Positions 45,990-54,497 of a DNA stretch of 64,000 nt are shown one piece after another. Position numbers and translations under genes: made by a program. The stretch lies in contig NZ_AHKF01000018.1 in assembly GCF_000252125.1 (NCBI RefSeq), positions 124,001-188,000 on the forward strand. Reading direction: 5' to 3'. The notes beneath the pieces were generated by a model that made no database searches, was not told where the DNA came from, and saw only the letters and a program-made list of their open reading frames with translations. This DNA comes from Flavobacterium frigoris PS1. Lineage in GTDB: Bacteria; Bacteroidota; Bacteroidia; Flavobacteriales; Flavobacteriaceae. Position 1 is the stretch's first letter, and each line of letters begins with the position of its first letter.

Positions 45990-47327
45990 ATGAATAAATT
46001 AATAAGAGAATTTCCAAGAGCTTTATTTATTTCGATGATGATATTCATTGTTTTAACAATAATCCCTGTCTTAAACGGAGGAGTTGTCAACTTCGATAAT
46101 CATTTAAAGGTTAATTTTTTATACACTATGCTCTATGGAATGTCACTGTATTATGTGAATGCAATACTGTTTATGTTTTTAGATTCCGTTTTTAAAAACA
46201 ATAGATATGCTATTAAGAGGTTGATTATTGGTTTTTTGACCTCGTTTGTTCTTTCATTATTTGTAATATTCTTATTGAGGATTTTTGAAGATGTGATAAT
46301 TGAAGAGAACACTTTAAGCGCATTTTTAAAATCTGAAAAATCATCAAATTACGTTGTGGCTTCAATAGTAACTTTCGTAGTTCTGTTAGGAATTCATGCA
46401 CTATACTTTTACAAAGCTTACAACGAGAATAAGGTAAAAGAGCAGAAAATCATTGCTGGAACCGCATCGGCTAAATTTGAGAGTTTAAAGAATCAAATTG
46501 ACCCTCATTTTCTCTTTAATAGTTTGAATGTATTGAGTTCTTTGATTGAGGAAAACCCGGAGAACGCACAACGATTCACCACTTCATTGTCTAAGATTTA
46601 TCGCTATGTCTTAGAACAAAAAGACAAAGAATTGGTTTCGGTCGATGAGGAATTGGCTTTCGCCAAAACCTACATGAATTTACTTAAAATGCGTTTTGAG
46701 AACAGTTTGTTTTATGAGTTGCCTACATCAGTTATTGATCTGGAAGCCAAGGTGGTTCCACTTTCCTTACAGTTGTTGCTTGAAAATACGGTAAAGCACA
46801 ATGTGGTAAGTGAAAAAAGACCATTGCATATTCGGATTTTTATTGAAAAGGGCTATTTGGTCGTAGAAAATGATTTTCAAAAGAAAGAAGTATTGCAGGA
46901 TCGTAAAGGAGTAGGATTGCAAAATATTATCAATCGATACGGAATTATTACTGATAGGAAAGTATTGATTGGACAAAATGACAAAACATTCACGGTCAAA
47001 ATTCCGATTTTGACTAAACAAATAGCAGTTATGGAAACAACGACAGATTATAATGAAAATAACGCCTATTATAGGGCAAAAAAGAGAGTGGAAGAACTGA
47101 AAGGCTTTTATGGAAACCTGATTTCGTATTGTTTTGTAATTTCTTTTTTGATTTTTATAAATCTCAGGTATTCGCCACAATATCAATGGTTCTGGTTCAC
47201 TGCTGGTGGTTGGGGTTTTGGGCTAATAATGCATGCTCTTAAGGTTTTTGGATACAGCTCGAACTGGGAAGAAAGAAAAATTCAGGAGATTTTAAATAAA
47301 GAAGACAATAAACAAACATGGAAATAA
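45990..47327 (+). CDS. LytS-type sensor histidine kinase with C-terminal 2TM domain
   Basis: This is a 445-residue kinase. Four N-terminal membrane helices (about 12-32, 45-65, 72-98 and 122-145) precede a His_kinase domain with 'NQIDPHFLFNSLNVLSSLIEENPENAQRF' (phospho-His in PHFLFNSL) and an ATPase part ('LLLENTVKHNVV', 'GVGLQNIINRYG'). After residue about 350 comes a second membrane unit, the 2TM domain, in which 'YRAKKRVEELKGFYGNLISY' and 'WEERKIQEIL' frame two helices. It should phosphorylate the LytTR regulator at 49878, separated from it by four membrane-protein genes. Its last codons are the start of a duplicated DNA block (see 47265-47668). Confidence 0.9.
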   Translation: MNKLIREFPRALFISMMIFIVLTIIPVLNGGVVNFDNHLKVNFLYTMLYGMSLYYVNAILFMFLDSVFKNNRYAIKRLIIGFLTSFVLSLFVIFLLRIFEDVIIEENTLSAFLKSEKSSNYVVASIVTFVVLLGIHALYFYKAYNENKVKEQKIIAGTASAKFESLKNQIDPHFLFNSLNVLSSLIEENPENAQRFTTSLSKIYRYVLEQKDKELVSVDEELAFAKTYMNLLKMRFENSLFYELPTSVIDLEAKVVPLSLQLLLENTVKHNVVSEKRPLHIRIFIEKGYLVVENDFQKKEVLQDRKGVGLQNIINRYGIITDRKVLIGQNDKTFTVKIPILTKQIAVMETTTDYNENNAYYRAKKRVEELKGFYGNLISYCFVISFLIFINLRYSPQYQWFWFTAGGWGFGLIMHALKVFGYSSNWEERKIQEILNKEDNKQTWK

Positions 47328-47668
47328 TCATGGAGAGTAAATATCAAGAGGAAGATCGCTATTTTAAAGCAAAAAAAAGATTCAATAAAATCAAAGCATT
47401 TTATTTGCATTTGCTGATATATTTTAGCGTAACTGGTACTATAATTTTCATTAACTTGAAATTCACTCCTGAATTACAATGGTTTTGGTATTCAGTAGTT
47501 GGTGGAGGAATTCCTTTATTAATACATGCATTTAAAATTTATGTATTTAACGATTACTGGGAAGAAAGAAAAATTCAAAAGATTTTAAATAAAAAAGATA
47601 ATAAACAAATATGGAAATAGTCATGGAGAATAAATATCAAAACGAAGACCGCTACTTTAAAGCTAAAA
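47265..47668 (+). repeat. Tandem duplication of the 2TM coding unit (293-base period)
   Basis: The DNA at about 47265-47375 and 47558-47668 is alike at roughly nine of ten bases by eye. It covers the end of one 2TM unit, the gene junction and the start of the next. The offset is 293 bases. The pattern 'ATGGAAATA(A/G)TCATGGAGA' recurs at each junction. This shows that the stand-alone 2TM gene arose from the kinase's own 2TM end, or the reverse, by tandem duplication. Confidence 0.75.
47330..47620 (+). CDS. Stand-alone 2TM domain protein, copy A
   Basis: This is a 96-residue protein consisting of one 2TM domain: 'YFKAKKRFNKIKAFYLHLLIYFSV', two membrane helices (about 25-45 and 53-73) and 'YWEERKIQKILNKKDNKQIWK'. 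It is nearly the same as the C-terminal domain of the kinase just before it. Another ATG at 47318 overlaps the kinase stop and would add MEII, residues that merely reread the end of the previous gene. The ATG two bases after the stop is therefore preferred. It is presumed to be an inner-membrane partner of the kinase. Confidence 0.82.
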   Translation: MESKYQEEDRYFKAKKRFNKIKAFYLHLLIYFSVTGTIIFINLKFTPELQWFWYSVVGGGIPLLIHAFKIYVFNDYWEERKIQKILNKKDNKQIWK

Positions 47669-47934
47669 AGCAAGTCGAACAAATCAAAGGATTTTACGGT
47701 AATTTGATCGCGTATATAGTTGTTAATGTCGGACTCTTAGCAATTAATTTAGCTACATCTCCTAGCTATTTATGGTTTTTTTGGCCCTTGTTAGGATGGG
47801 GAATCGGGGTGTTTTTTCACGGTATGAAAGTCTTTAATTATATGCCATTTCTGGGAAAAGACTGGGAAGAGCAAAAAATAAATGAGTTTATGGAGAAAGA
47901 AAAAGAGAAGGAACAAAAAGGGAATTGGAAATAA
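47623..47934 (+). CDS. Stand-alone 2TM domain protein, copy B
   Basis: This is a 103-residue protein made of one 2TM domain: 'DRYFKAKKQVEQIKGFYGNLIAYIVVN', two membrane helices, then 'LGKDWEEQKINEFMEKEKEKEQKGNWK'. The junction with copy A repeats that between the kinase and copy A, with a second upstream ATG at 47611. The helices differ from copy A more than the flanking charged parts do. It is the third of four 2TM units in the operon and is likely membrane-bound beside the kinase. Confidence 0.82.
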   Translation: MENKYQNEDRYFKAKKQVEQIKGFYGNLIAYIVVNVGLLAINLATSPSYLWFFWPLLGWGIGVFFHGMKVFNYMPFLGKDWEEQKINEFMEKEKEKEQKGNWK

Positions 47935-47949
47935 TTTTATTCAAGTAAA

Positions 47950-48303
47950 ATGGGACGATTAAGAAGAAGAATTTTCGAGAATGGTGCTTCAGAAATTGAC
48001 AGTTCTGATGCGCGATATGATATGGCGTACAAAAGAGTAAAAAGGATTAAAGGCTTCTATGTTCACTTATTGGTTTATGTGCTGGTAAATGCTTTTATAT
48101 TGATCTCAATTTTTAATAGCAGTATGATTGGTGATGAAGTTTTTTGGCAATGGCAAACCTGGAATACCGTTTTTTTCTGGGGAATTGGATTATTGGCGCA
48201 CGGTCTATCTGTTTTTGGAAGTAACATATTTTTTGGATCTAATTGGGAAGAAAAGAAAATGCAAGAATTTATGGATAAAGATAAAGACAATAAATGGGAA
48301 TAG
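47950..48303 (+). CDS. Stand-alone 2TM domain protein, copy C
   Basis: This is a 117-residue protein with a basic, poorly conserved start ('MGRLRRRIFENG') and then the 2TM unit: 'YDMAYKRVKRIKGFYVHLLVYVLVNAF', two helices, 'GIGLLAHGLSVFGSNIFFGSNWEEKKMQEFMDKDKDNKWE'. It is the most diverged of the four copies and starts 15 bases after copy B. The glycosyltransferase gene begins 36 bases later. Confidence 0.85.
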   Translation: MGRLRRRIFENGASEIDSSDARYDMAYKRVKRIKGFYVHLLVYVLVNAFILISIFNSSMIGDEVFWQWQTWNTVFFWGIGLLAHGLSVFGSNIFFGSNWEEKKMQEFMDKDKDNKWE

Positions 48304-48339
48304 ATTGATGCTATATTACTTTAATTACAAAACGGTTAA

Positions 48340-49830
48340 ATGAAAAAGTACCTTCCTATCATAATAATGCTTTCACTTGTAAAACTATCAATTCATCTTG
48401 TTGGAAACCAAAACTATGGTTTTCATAGAGATGAGCTGTTGCATCTTTCCGCAAGTGAGCACTTGGCTTGGGGGTATTTTGAATTCCCTCCTTTTATTGC
48501 CTTTGTAGGCAAAATTGTGCATTTTATTTTTGGATATTCATTATCAGGAATTCGTCTTTTTTCAACCTTAGCTGGAATTGGAATCCTTATAACTTGTTCT
48601 TTGATTACTAAAGAACTAGGAGGGAAGCGATATGCAGTTTTCTTGGCAGGAGTGGCAGTTTTGGCTTTTATTCCTTTCTACAGAAACCATTTATTATTTC
48701 AAGCTGTCGCATTTGATCAGTTTTTCTGGACTTTAGGTTTTTACTTTTTAGTTAAATATTTTAATACTAAAGAAGTGCGATACCTGTTGTTTGTTGGGAT
48801 TACTTTCGGAATTGGTTTAATGAATAAGTACACGATTTTAGTTTGGGGATTAGGAGTTTTTATTGGTTTACTGTTTTATGAGAATGGAAGGTTATTCAAG
48901 AATAAGTGGTTTTACGTTGCAGGACTCCTCTCTTTTTTAATTTTTCTTCCCAATATTATTTGGCAATGGCAGCATGACTTTCCTATTCTGCTGCATATGC
49001 AAAAACTGAAAGAAAGTCAACTGGATGGTAATGGTACATTTGGTTTTGCATTAGAACAATTAAAGCTTCCGTTTACATTAACCATCAGTTTGATTGGATT
49101 GTATGCCTATTTTTTCGATTCAGATTTAAAAAAGTATAAAGCATTTGGGGTAGCTACTGTAGTTGTATTTATGATTCTGTGGATGATGCAGTCAAAAGCC
49201 TATTACTTCTTCGCGATATACCCTTTATTATTTGCTGCAGGCGCAGTCAAAATTGAAAAATTACTGCAACGTAAACCAAAATGGAATTATGCCGTTGCTG
49301 CTATTCTACTTTTACCGGGAATAGCTTTTATTCCTGGGGCAATTCCTATTTTGCCTATTTCAACGTATGTCAAATATTTGAATCTAAAAGCTCAGGAAAA
49401 TGGACGTATTGAAATCACAGATGATTTTGCTGATATGTTTGGATGGGAAGAGCAAGTACAAGTAGTCGATAGTTTGTATCAATCATTGTCATCAAAAGAC
49501 AAAGAAAAATGCATGATCTGGGCAGAGAATTATGGAGAAGCTGGCGCAATTGAAATACTGGGTAAAAAATATAATTTGCCCCGCCCTGTTTCGAGTCATG
49601 GTAGTTTTTGGACTTGGGGAACAGGAAATACTAAGGGAGAAATTTGCATCAGCATAGGAAATGAAAAACACGCTGTTGAAAGCGTTTTTTATGATTTTAA
49701 ACTAGTAAAGATGATCAAACATAAATATGCTATTGGAGAAGAAAATAATATCCCATTGTATATTTGCCGAAATCCGAAAATTGATATTAAACAAAATTGG
49801 AAATCATTGGAAAAGCATGTTTTTGATTAA
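48340..49830 (+). CDS. GT39/ArnT-like membrane glycosyltransferase
   Basis: This is a 496-residue polytopic protein of the PMT/ArnT class. The first luminal loop has 'GFHRDELLHLSASEHLAWGYFEFPPF' with the acidic D/E that GT39 enzymes use for catalysis. About nine to ten membrane helices follow and a soluble C-terminal domain (about 370-496). Such enzymes use polyprenyl-phosphate sugars to modify lipids or proteins on the outer face of the inner membrane. The acceptor here is unknown. It sits between the 2TM genes and the LytTR regulator, so it may be a target or member of that signalling operon. Confidence 0.85.
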   Translation: MKKYLPIIIMLSLVKLSIHLVGNQNYGFHRDELLHLSASEHLAWGYFEFPPFIAFVGKIVHFIFGYSLSGIRLFSTLAGIGILITCSLITKELGGKRYAVFLAGVAVLAFIPFYRNHLLFQAVAFDQFFWTLGFYFLVKYFNTKEVRYLLFVGITFGIGLMNKYTILVWGLGVFIGLLFYENGRLFKNKWFYVAGLLSFLIFLPNIIWQWQHDFPILLHMQKLKESQLDGNGTFGFALEQLKLPFTLTISLIGLYAYFFDSDLKKYKAFGVATVVVFMILWMMQSKAYYFFAIYPLLFAAGAVKIEKLLQRKPKWNYAVAAILLLPGIAFIPGAIPILPISTYVKYLNLKAQENGRIEITDDFADMFGWEEQVQVVDSLYQSLSSKDKEKCMIWAENYGEAGAIEILGKKYNLPRPVSSHGSFWTWGTGNTKGEICISIGNEKHAVESVFYDFKLVKMIKHKYAIGEENNIPLYICRNPKIDIKQNWKSLEKHVFD

Positions 49831-49877
49831 TGATTGAAAATTACAAATAGACTACCTAATTATTAAAATTTTAATGC

Positions 49878-50633
49878 ATGACTACAATCATAATTGAAGA
49901 CGAAAAACCAGCTGCAAGATTGTTGCAAAGAAAGCTCGAAAAACTAAATATTGTAGTAGGAGCGCTTCTTCATTCTGTAGAAGAATCTATCGATTGGTTT
50001 TCTAGAAATGAACATCCAGATTTGATTTTTTTAGACATACAATTGTCCGATGGTTTGTCATTTGAAATATTTGAAAAAGTCGAAATTAAAAGTGCTATTA
50101 TCTTCACAACCGCTTATGATGAATATGCATTAAGAGCATTTAAATTGAACAGTATTGATTATCTTTTAAAACCTATTGATGAGGAAGATTTAGAAGTTGC
50201 AGTAGATAAATTTCAAGCACGAATTCCAAAAAAAGAATCGCTTAAAATTGACTTTGAAGAAATCAAGAAAATGCTTTCCAACCCATTTGAGAAAAACTAT
50301 AAAAAAAGATTTACAGTAAAAATCGGACAACATTTGAAAGTTATTTCGACAGATGAGGTCGAATGTTTTTTTAGTGAAAATAAGGGTACTTATATTCATA
50401 CTTTTGATAATCGAAATTACCTTGTTGAATCTACTTTAGAGATTTTAGAACAGGAATTAGATAGAAAAGATTTTTATAGAATTAGCCGCAAATTCATAAT
50501 TCCGATGAAAGCAATTAAGGAAATTGTGTTATATAGTAATTCGAGATTAAAAGTGATTTTGCCTTCTTATATTGATGAAGATGTAATCGTAAGTAGAGAA
50601 AAAGTGCCGCATTTTAAAGAGTGGTTAGGCTGA
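49878..50633 (+). CDS. LytTR-family response regulator
   Basis: This is a 251-residue regulator. The receiver domain has an acidic pocket E7-D8-E9, phospho-acceptor D53 ('IFLDIQLSDG') and 'TTAYDEYALRAFKLNSIDYLLKPI' with the conserved Lys. The C-terminal LytTR DNA-binding domain starts near residue 140 ('KNYKKRFTVKIGQHLKVISTDEVECFFSENKGTY…'). It is the expected partner of the LytS-type kinase at 45990 in the same operon. Targets are unknown but may include this block. A strong terminator follows. Confidence 0.92.
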   Translation: MTTIIIEDEKPAARLLQRKLEKLNIVVGALLHSVEESIDWFSRNEHPDLIFLDIQLSDGLSFEIFEKVEIKSAIIFTTAYDEYALRAFKLNSIDYLLKPIDEEDLEVAVDKFQARIPKKESLKIDFEEIKKMLSNPFEKNYKKRFTVKIGQHLKVISTDEVECFFSENKGTYIHTFDNRNYLVESTLEILEQELDRKDFYRISRKFIIPMKAIKEIVLYSNSRLKVILPSYIDEDVIVSREKVPHFKEWLG

Positions 50634-50646
50634 GAAAAAGAACAAA

Positions 50647-50723
50647 AAAAACGGTTTCAAAAGCCGCCGTATTTTGTTTGAATTGATAAACAAAATAAAG
50701 CTGTTTTTTTTGAAACCGTTTTT
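50647..50723. terminator. Large bidirectional terminator
   Basis: An outer 16-bp stem (50647-50662 with 50708-50723) encloses an inner hairpin (about 50671-50679 with 50689-50697). A/T runs flank both sides. It separates the convergent LytTR and CsbD genes. Confidence 0.8.
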
Positions 50724-50739
50724 AATACGAATCAATCTT

Positions 50740-50922
50740 TTATTCAAATAAAGACTCAATCTCTTTTTTAGTCTTACCTAATTTTTGTTGTAATTTTCCC
50801 CACATTTCGTCTTCTTGTCCTTCTTCAAATAACAAGTCGTCCTCTGTAAGTTCAGCAAATTTTTGCTTAAGTTTACCTTTCATCTCATTCCAGTTTCCTT
50901 TAATTTCTTCTGAATTTGGCAT
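50740..50922 (-). CDS. CsbD-family small stress protein
   Basis: This is a 60-residue hydrophilic helical protein with the CsbD signature '[49 protein letters not shown]'. In Bacillus it is sigma-B controlled and its exact role is unknown. It is a lone gene. The 218 bases upstream have no perfect TAnnTTTG box, so it may use another sigma factor. Confidence 0.85.
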   Translation of the reverse strand: MPNSEEIKGNWNEMKGKLKQKFAELTEDDLLFEEGQEDEMWGKLQQKLGKTKKEIESLFE

Positions 50923-51140
50923 AATGTTATAGTTTAATGATTAATAATATTTACATAGCAAAGTTGGCAAATAAGAGAGTTTAATCTGTTATACTATTTT
51001 TAGAAATTGTTATAAAATTATTCAGGAGGACTGTTTTTGTTAATCTTAAAAAAAGTTAAATTAAAGCTATAGGTTGTTGTTTATAATTAGCTGGTTATTA
51101 TATGTTTTAATAAGTGTTATAGATTTTGTCTATATTAGTT

Positions 51141-51914
51141 TTAAACCTTTAGAAATTGTTTTCTTATCCCTATTAGAATAAATATAAAGACAGAATATCC
51201 GATAAAAAACGGAGTGATGTATTCTATGTAGTCAAGGGCTAACATAAGTGAAATTAGTAATAATTGAAAGCCTAGTCCATACAAAGAGACGAATGTCATA
51301 AACCAGTTTGGGAATGTTTTTAGTTTGTAAGCATCACTATCTAGTGCGTGAATTATTTTGTCAAAACCTCCATAAACTATTGTGTAAATCATATGTAAAA
51401 TAGCGACCGATTTCTGACTTTCGCCACCAAGTGCCTTTGGCGTTTTGTCTTCAAAAATCTGGCTTGTTTTATCACCTCCAGCCGAGTTATTCCTTAAAAT
51501 CACATAGTAGTAATTGTATAAAGTTCCTTGTAATTGAATGCAAAAAAAGGCAATTAATGTCATCCAAAATGGGGTCGTTGAGACATAGCAAATTGCTGAT
51601 AAAAACATAAAGTTGAGTAGGATGTCAAAGACGCTGTCAAGGTATCTTCCGGTATAAGATGGTGTGTTTTTTATTCGTGCAAGTTCGCCATCGGCGGCAT
51701 CAATGATCGATTTAAGAACGATGAAGATACCGGCCAGATAATATTGTTTTTCAATAATCAAGTAGACAGCAATAAGACCACAAATACCAAAAAGTATGCT
51801 GACGTGAATGGGTGTAAATCGGGTGTTTTTTAACCGATTTGCAAATAATTTTCCAGGAGTTCTTCCGTAATCTGATAGATCGAAAAACTTATCCTGAGGA
51901 GCAAGTTTAGACAT
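51141..51914 (-). CDS. CDP-alcohol phosphatidyltransferase family protein
   Basis: This is a 257-residue membrane enzyme with about six helices. The family signature is complete: D72, then D75-G-x2-A-R80-x8-G89-x3-D93-x3-D97, which holds the metal and CDP-diacylglycerol. It links a phosphatidyl or related group to an alcohol in phospholipid synthesis. The substrate (glycerol phosphate, inositol-like or other) cannot be told; no partner genes are nearby. A TATATTTG -7 box is upstream. Confidence 0.88.
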   Translation of the reverse strand: MSKLAPQDKFFDLSDYGRTPGKLFANRLKNTRFTPIHVSILFGICGLIAVYLIIEKQYYLAGIFIVLKSIIDAADGELARIKNTPSYTGRYLDSVFDILLNFMFLSAICYVSTTPFWMTLIAFFCIQLQGTLYNYYYVILRNNSAGGDKTSQIFEDKTPKALGGESQKSVAILHMIYTIVYGGFDKIIHALDSDAYKLKTFPNWFMTFVSLYGLGFQLLLISLMLALDYIEYITPFFIGYSVFIFILIGIRKQFLKV

Positions 51915-51958
51915 TTTTGTTTATGATGAACAAAGAAATGTGACAATATAGTCAAGTG

Positions 51959-51966
51959 CAAATATA
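51959..51966 (-). promoter_or_regulatory. -7 box for the CDP-alcohol phosphatidyltransferase gene
   Basis: The minus strand reads TATATTTGCAC, matching TAnnTTTG, 45 bases before the ATG at 51914. Confidence 0.4.
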
Positions 51967-51977
51967 ATCAAAAGTTG

Positions 51978-53000
51978 TTATTTTGATAATCGGTGTAGGG
52001 TAAATGTCATTGCCGACAGGAGGAAAAAAGCATTGATTTGATGTATCAATCCTAACCATAAAGGCACTCCATATAACAACGTGAAAACCCCTAAAGCAAA
52101 TTGTAAGAACACAATTAGTACCAGTAAATTAATGCCGTTTTTTTGTGCTTTATCTAAAGTGAATTTTTTACTTTTTAAATAGAGTAGTACCATCGCAGCA
52201 ACAACGATATAAGCCAAAGTTCTATGAACAAACTGAACCCCACTTTTTCCTTCAGTGAAGCTTAATAAGAGGTTTTTTTGTTCTAAAAACACACTGTCGT
52301 GAATAAATTGCCCATCGCTCATTAATGGCCAGTGATTATGAATTAAGCCTGCGTTTAGTCCTGCAACAAAGCCGCCATAAATGATTTGTAGTAATAATAG
52401 AAAAAGTGCATAGCGGGCGATAGTTCGTAATGATTTTTCTATTTTCTTTTTTTCTGGATAGATTAGATCTAAAGCGACCCAAAAAGTATAGGCAAAAGTA
52501 ATGAATGCAAAAGTTAAATGCAGAGCAAGTCTGAAATGACTTACGTCTGGATCATCAATTAGTCCGCTTCTTACCATGAACCAGCCTAAAAAGCCTTGAA
52601 ATGCTCCCATGCTTAAAAGGATAATGCATTTTTTAATAGTAGCAGTATCTAATTTCTTTCTGATGAGGAAGTAAGCAAAAGGGACTAAAAAAAATAAACC
52701 TATTATACGGCCTATAAAGCGGTGAAACCATTCCCAAAAATAGATGAATTTATAATCTGAAAGTTGGAAATCATTATGAATATTGATCTTTTGATACTCG
52801 GGGAATTTTTTATATTCTTCAAAGGCTTCTTGCCATTTTGCATCTGTCAGTGGTGGAAATGTATCCGTAACTAGATGCCAGTCGGTCATAGATAATCCCG
52901 AATTCGTTAATCTGGTAATTCCGCCAACAGTTACCATTAAAAACAATAAAAAACACCCAGATAAAAGCCAAATTATAACTGATTTATTCTCTCTTTTCAT
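51978..53000 (-). CDS. ctaA: Heme A synthase (COX15/CtaA)
   Basis: This is a 340-residue membrane protein with eight helices and the internal two-fold pattern of COX15. Heme-ligating or conserved His positions are seen in 'WFHRFIGRIIG', 'HFRLALHLTFAF', 'HNHWPLM' and 'FVHRTLAYIVV'. The opening has 'WLLSGCFLLFLMVTVGGITRLTNSGLSMTDWHLV'. It oxidises heme O to heme A for cytochrome oxidase in the inner membrane. It is of the alpha-proteobacterial/mitochondrial size class (over 330 residues). A TATCTTTG -7 box is 19 bases before the ATG. No CtaB is near. Confidence 0.93.
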   Translation of the reverse strand: MKRENKSVIIWLLSGCFLLFLMVTVGGITRLTNSGLSMTDWHLVTDTFPPLTDAKWQEAFEEYKKFPEYQKINIHNDFQLSDYKFIYFWEWFHRFIGRIIGLFFLVPFAYFLIRKKLDTATIKKCIILLSMGAFQGFLGWFMVRSGLIDDPDVSHFRLALHLTFAFITFAYTFWVALDLIYPEKKKIEKSLRTIARYALFLLLLQIIYGGFVAGLNAGLIHNHWPLMSDGQFIHDSVFLEQKNLLLSFTEGKSGVQFVHRTLAYIVVAAMVLLYLKSKKFTLDKAQKNGINLLVLIVFLQFALGVFTLLYGVPLWLGLIHQINAFFLLSAMTFTLHRLSK

Positions 53001-53018
53001 TTGTTAAACTTATTTTTG

Positions 53019-53026
53019 CAAAGATA
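53019..53026 (-). promoter_or_regulatory. -7 box for ctaA
   Basis: The minus strand reads TATCTTTGCA, a match to TAnnTTTG, 19 bases before the ctaA ATG. Confidence 0.5.
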
Positions 53027-53050
53027 TTTTAATTACAAGTAATACTTAAT

Positions 53051-54472
53051 TCAACAAGCGTTAATCTTTAATCCTATTTTTAAGGCTCTTTTTAACATAA
53101 AGTCGTAAGCTGCTTGATATTCATTTGGGATTTCTCCTTCTAATATGGCTTCTTTGATAGCTTCCTTAAGCATTCCTATTTCTTTTGAAGGTTTAATGTT
53201 GAAAAGTTCCATAATCTCTTCACCGGTTATTGGTGGCTGGAAATTACGAACCTGATCGCGCTCTTCTACCTCGACAATTTTTTTGCGAACGATTTCAAAA
53301 TTGCTATGGTATTTTTTGAACTTGTTGGGGTTTTTGGTTGTTATATCAGCCTCGCACAAAGTCATTAAATTTTCTACGTCTTCTCCTGCGTCAAACACTA
53401 GGCGGCGTACCGCTGAGTCTGTCACGGTTTCTTGTGAGAGAACTATGGGGCGGGAACTCATCATTACCATTTTTTGAACAAATTTCATTTTTTGGTTCAA
53501 AGGCATGTGCAAGCGCTCAAAGATTTTTTTGACCATCTTACCACCTAAAAACTCATGCCCGTGAAAAGTCCATCCTTGTTTCTTGTTGAAACGCTTGGTT
53601 GGTGCTTTCCCAATATCATGCAATAAAGCAGCCCATCTAAGCCATACATCGTCAGTATTTGGGCAAATATTGTCCACGACCTCCAGTGTGTGGTAAAAAT
53701 TATTTTTGTGGGTTTGTCCCTCGATTTCTTCTACTTGATTTAAGGCGGTCAATTCAGGTAAGAGGATTTCAAGAAGTCCTGTTTTATATAATAGTAGGAA
53801 TCCTACAGAAGGTTTGTCTGTCGAAAGTATTTTGTTTAGTTCGTCTACGATCCGCTCTCCAGAAATGATTTTAATGCGTTCCGCATTTTTGGTGATGGAT
53901 TGCAATGAGTTTTCTTCAATTTCAAAATGCAACTGATTAGCAAAACGAATCGCTCGCATCATGCGTAAAGGATCGTCAGAGTAGGTGATATCAGGATTAA
54001 GAGGTGTTTTTAATATCTTGTTCCTCATATCCTTCAAACCGTCAAATGGATCAAGCAGTTCTCCAAAAGTATTTGAATTTAAGGATATTGCTAATGCATT
54101 TATAGTAAAATCGCGACGGTCTTGATCATCTTGTAATGTGCCGTTTTCAACTACTGGATTTCTACTTTCAAAATGGTAGGATTCTTTTCTAGCACCAACA
54201 AATTCAATTTCAGTATCTTCAAAACGAAGCATAGCAGTTCCGTAGTTTTTAAAAACTTGGACTTTGGGTTTGTTAGGTAGTAATTGAGATACTTTTAAGG
54301 CTAGTTCGATTCCGCTACCCACGGCAACAATATCGATGTCTTTTTTGAAATCTCTTTTCAATATCAAATCGCGCACAAATCCACCAATGACATAACTATC
54401 AACGTTAAGTTCTTCGGATGCTTGTGAGATGACTTGAAAAATTTTATTATTTAAGGATTCTTTGTAATTCAT
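53051..54472 (-). CDS. cca: CCA tRNA nucleotidyltransferase / poly(A) polymerase family with HD domain
   Basis: This is a 473-residue protein from the ATG at 54472; a GTG 12 bases upstream is possible. The nucleotidyltransferase head has 'YVIGGFVRDLIL' and the metal pair in 'DIDIVAVGSG', then 'RRDFTINALAI', 'DPLRMMRAIRFANQL' and 'SGERIVDEL'. An HD domain follows ('RWAALLHDIGKAPTK'). It adds or repairs the CCA end of tRNAs. The tRNAs in this window lack encoded CCA, so the enzyme is essential. Its start lies just 26 bases from the left inverted repeat of the GxxExxY cassette, so the cassette has displaced its promoter region. Confidence 0.92.
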   Translation of the reverse strand: MNYKESLNNKIFQVISQASEELNVDSYVIGGFVRDLILKRDFKKDIDIVAVGSGIELALKVSQLLPNKPKVQVFKNYGTAMLRFEDTEIEFVGARKESYHFESRNPVVENGTLQDDQDRRDFTINALAISLNSNTFGELLDPFDGLKDMRNKILKTPLNPDITYSDDPLRMMRAIRFANQLHFEIEENSLQSITKNAERIKIISGERIVDELNKILSTDKPSVGFLLLYKTGLLEILLPELTALNQVEEIEGQTHKNNFYHTLEVVDNICPNTDDVWLRWAALLHDIGKAPTKRFNKKQGWTFHGHEFLGGKMVKKIFERLHMPLNQKMKFVQKMVMMSSRPIVLSQETVTDSAVRRLVFDAGEDVENLMTLCEADITTKNPNKFKKYHSNFEIVRKKIVEVEERDQVRNFQPPITGEEIMELFNIKPSKEIGMLKEAIKEAILEGEIPNEYQAAYDFMLKRALKIGLKINAC

Positions 54473-54497
54473 TCGGTTTGACACTGATTTATTTTTT

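Noticed and set aside
46767..47186. A 139-codon antisense frame in the LytS-type kinase gene
   Set aside because: It is opposite a well-supported kinase domain, has biased Phe/Ile/Tyr content and shows no motif.
47318..47327. Programmed frameshift joining the kinase to the next 2TM protein
   Set aside because: Each 2TM protein has its own ATG and a full domain, and no slippery sequence is seen. The overlap is explained by the duplicated junction.
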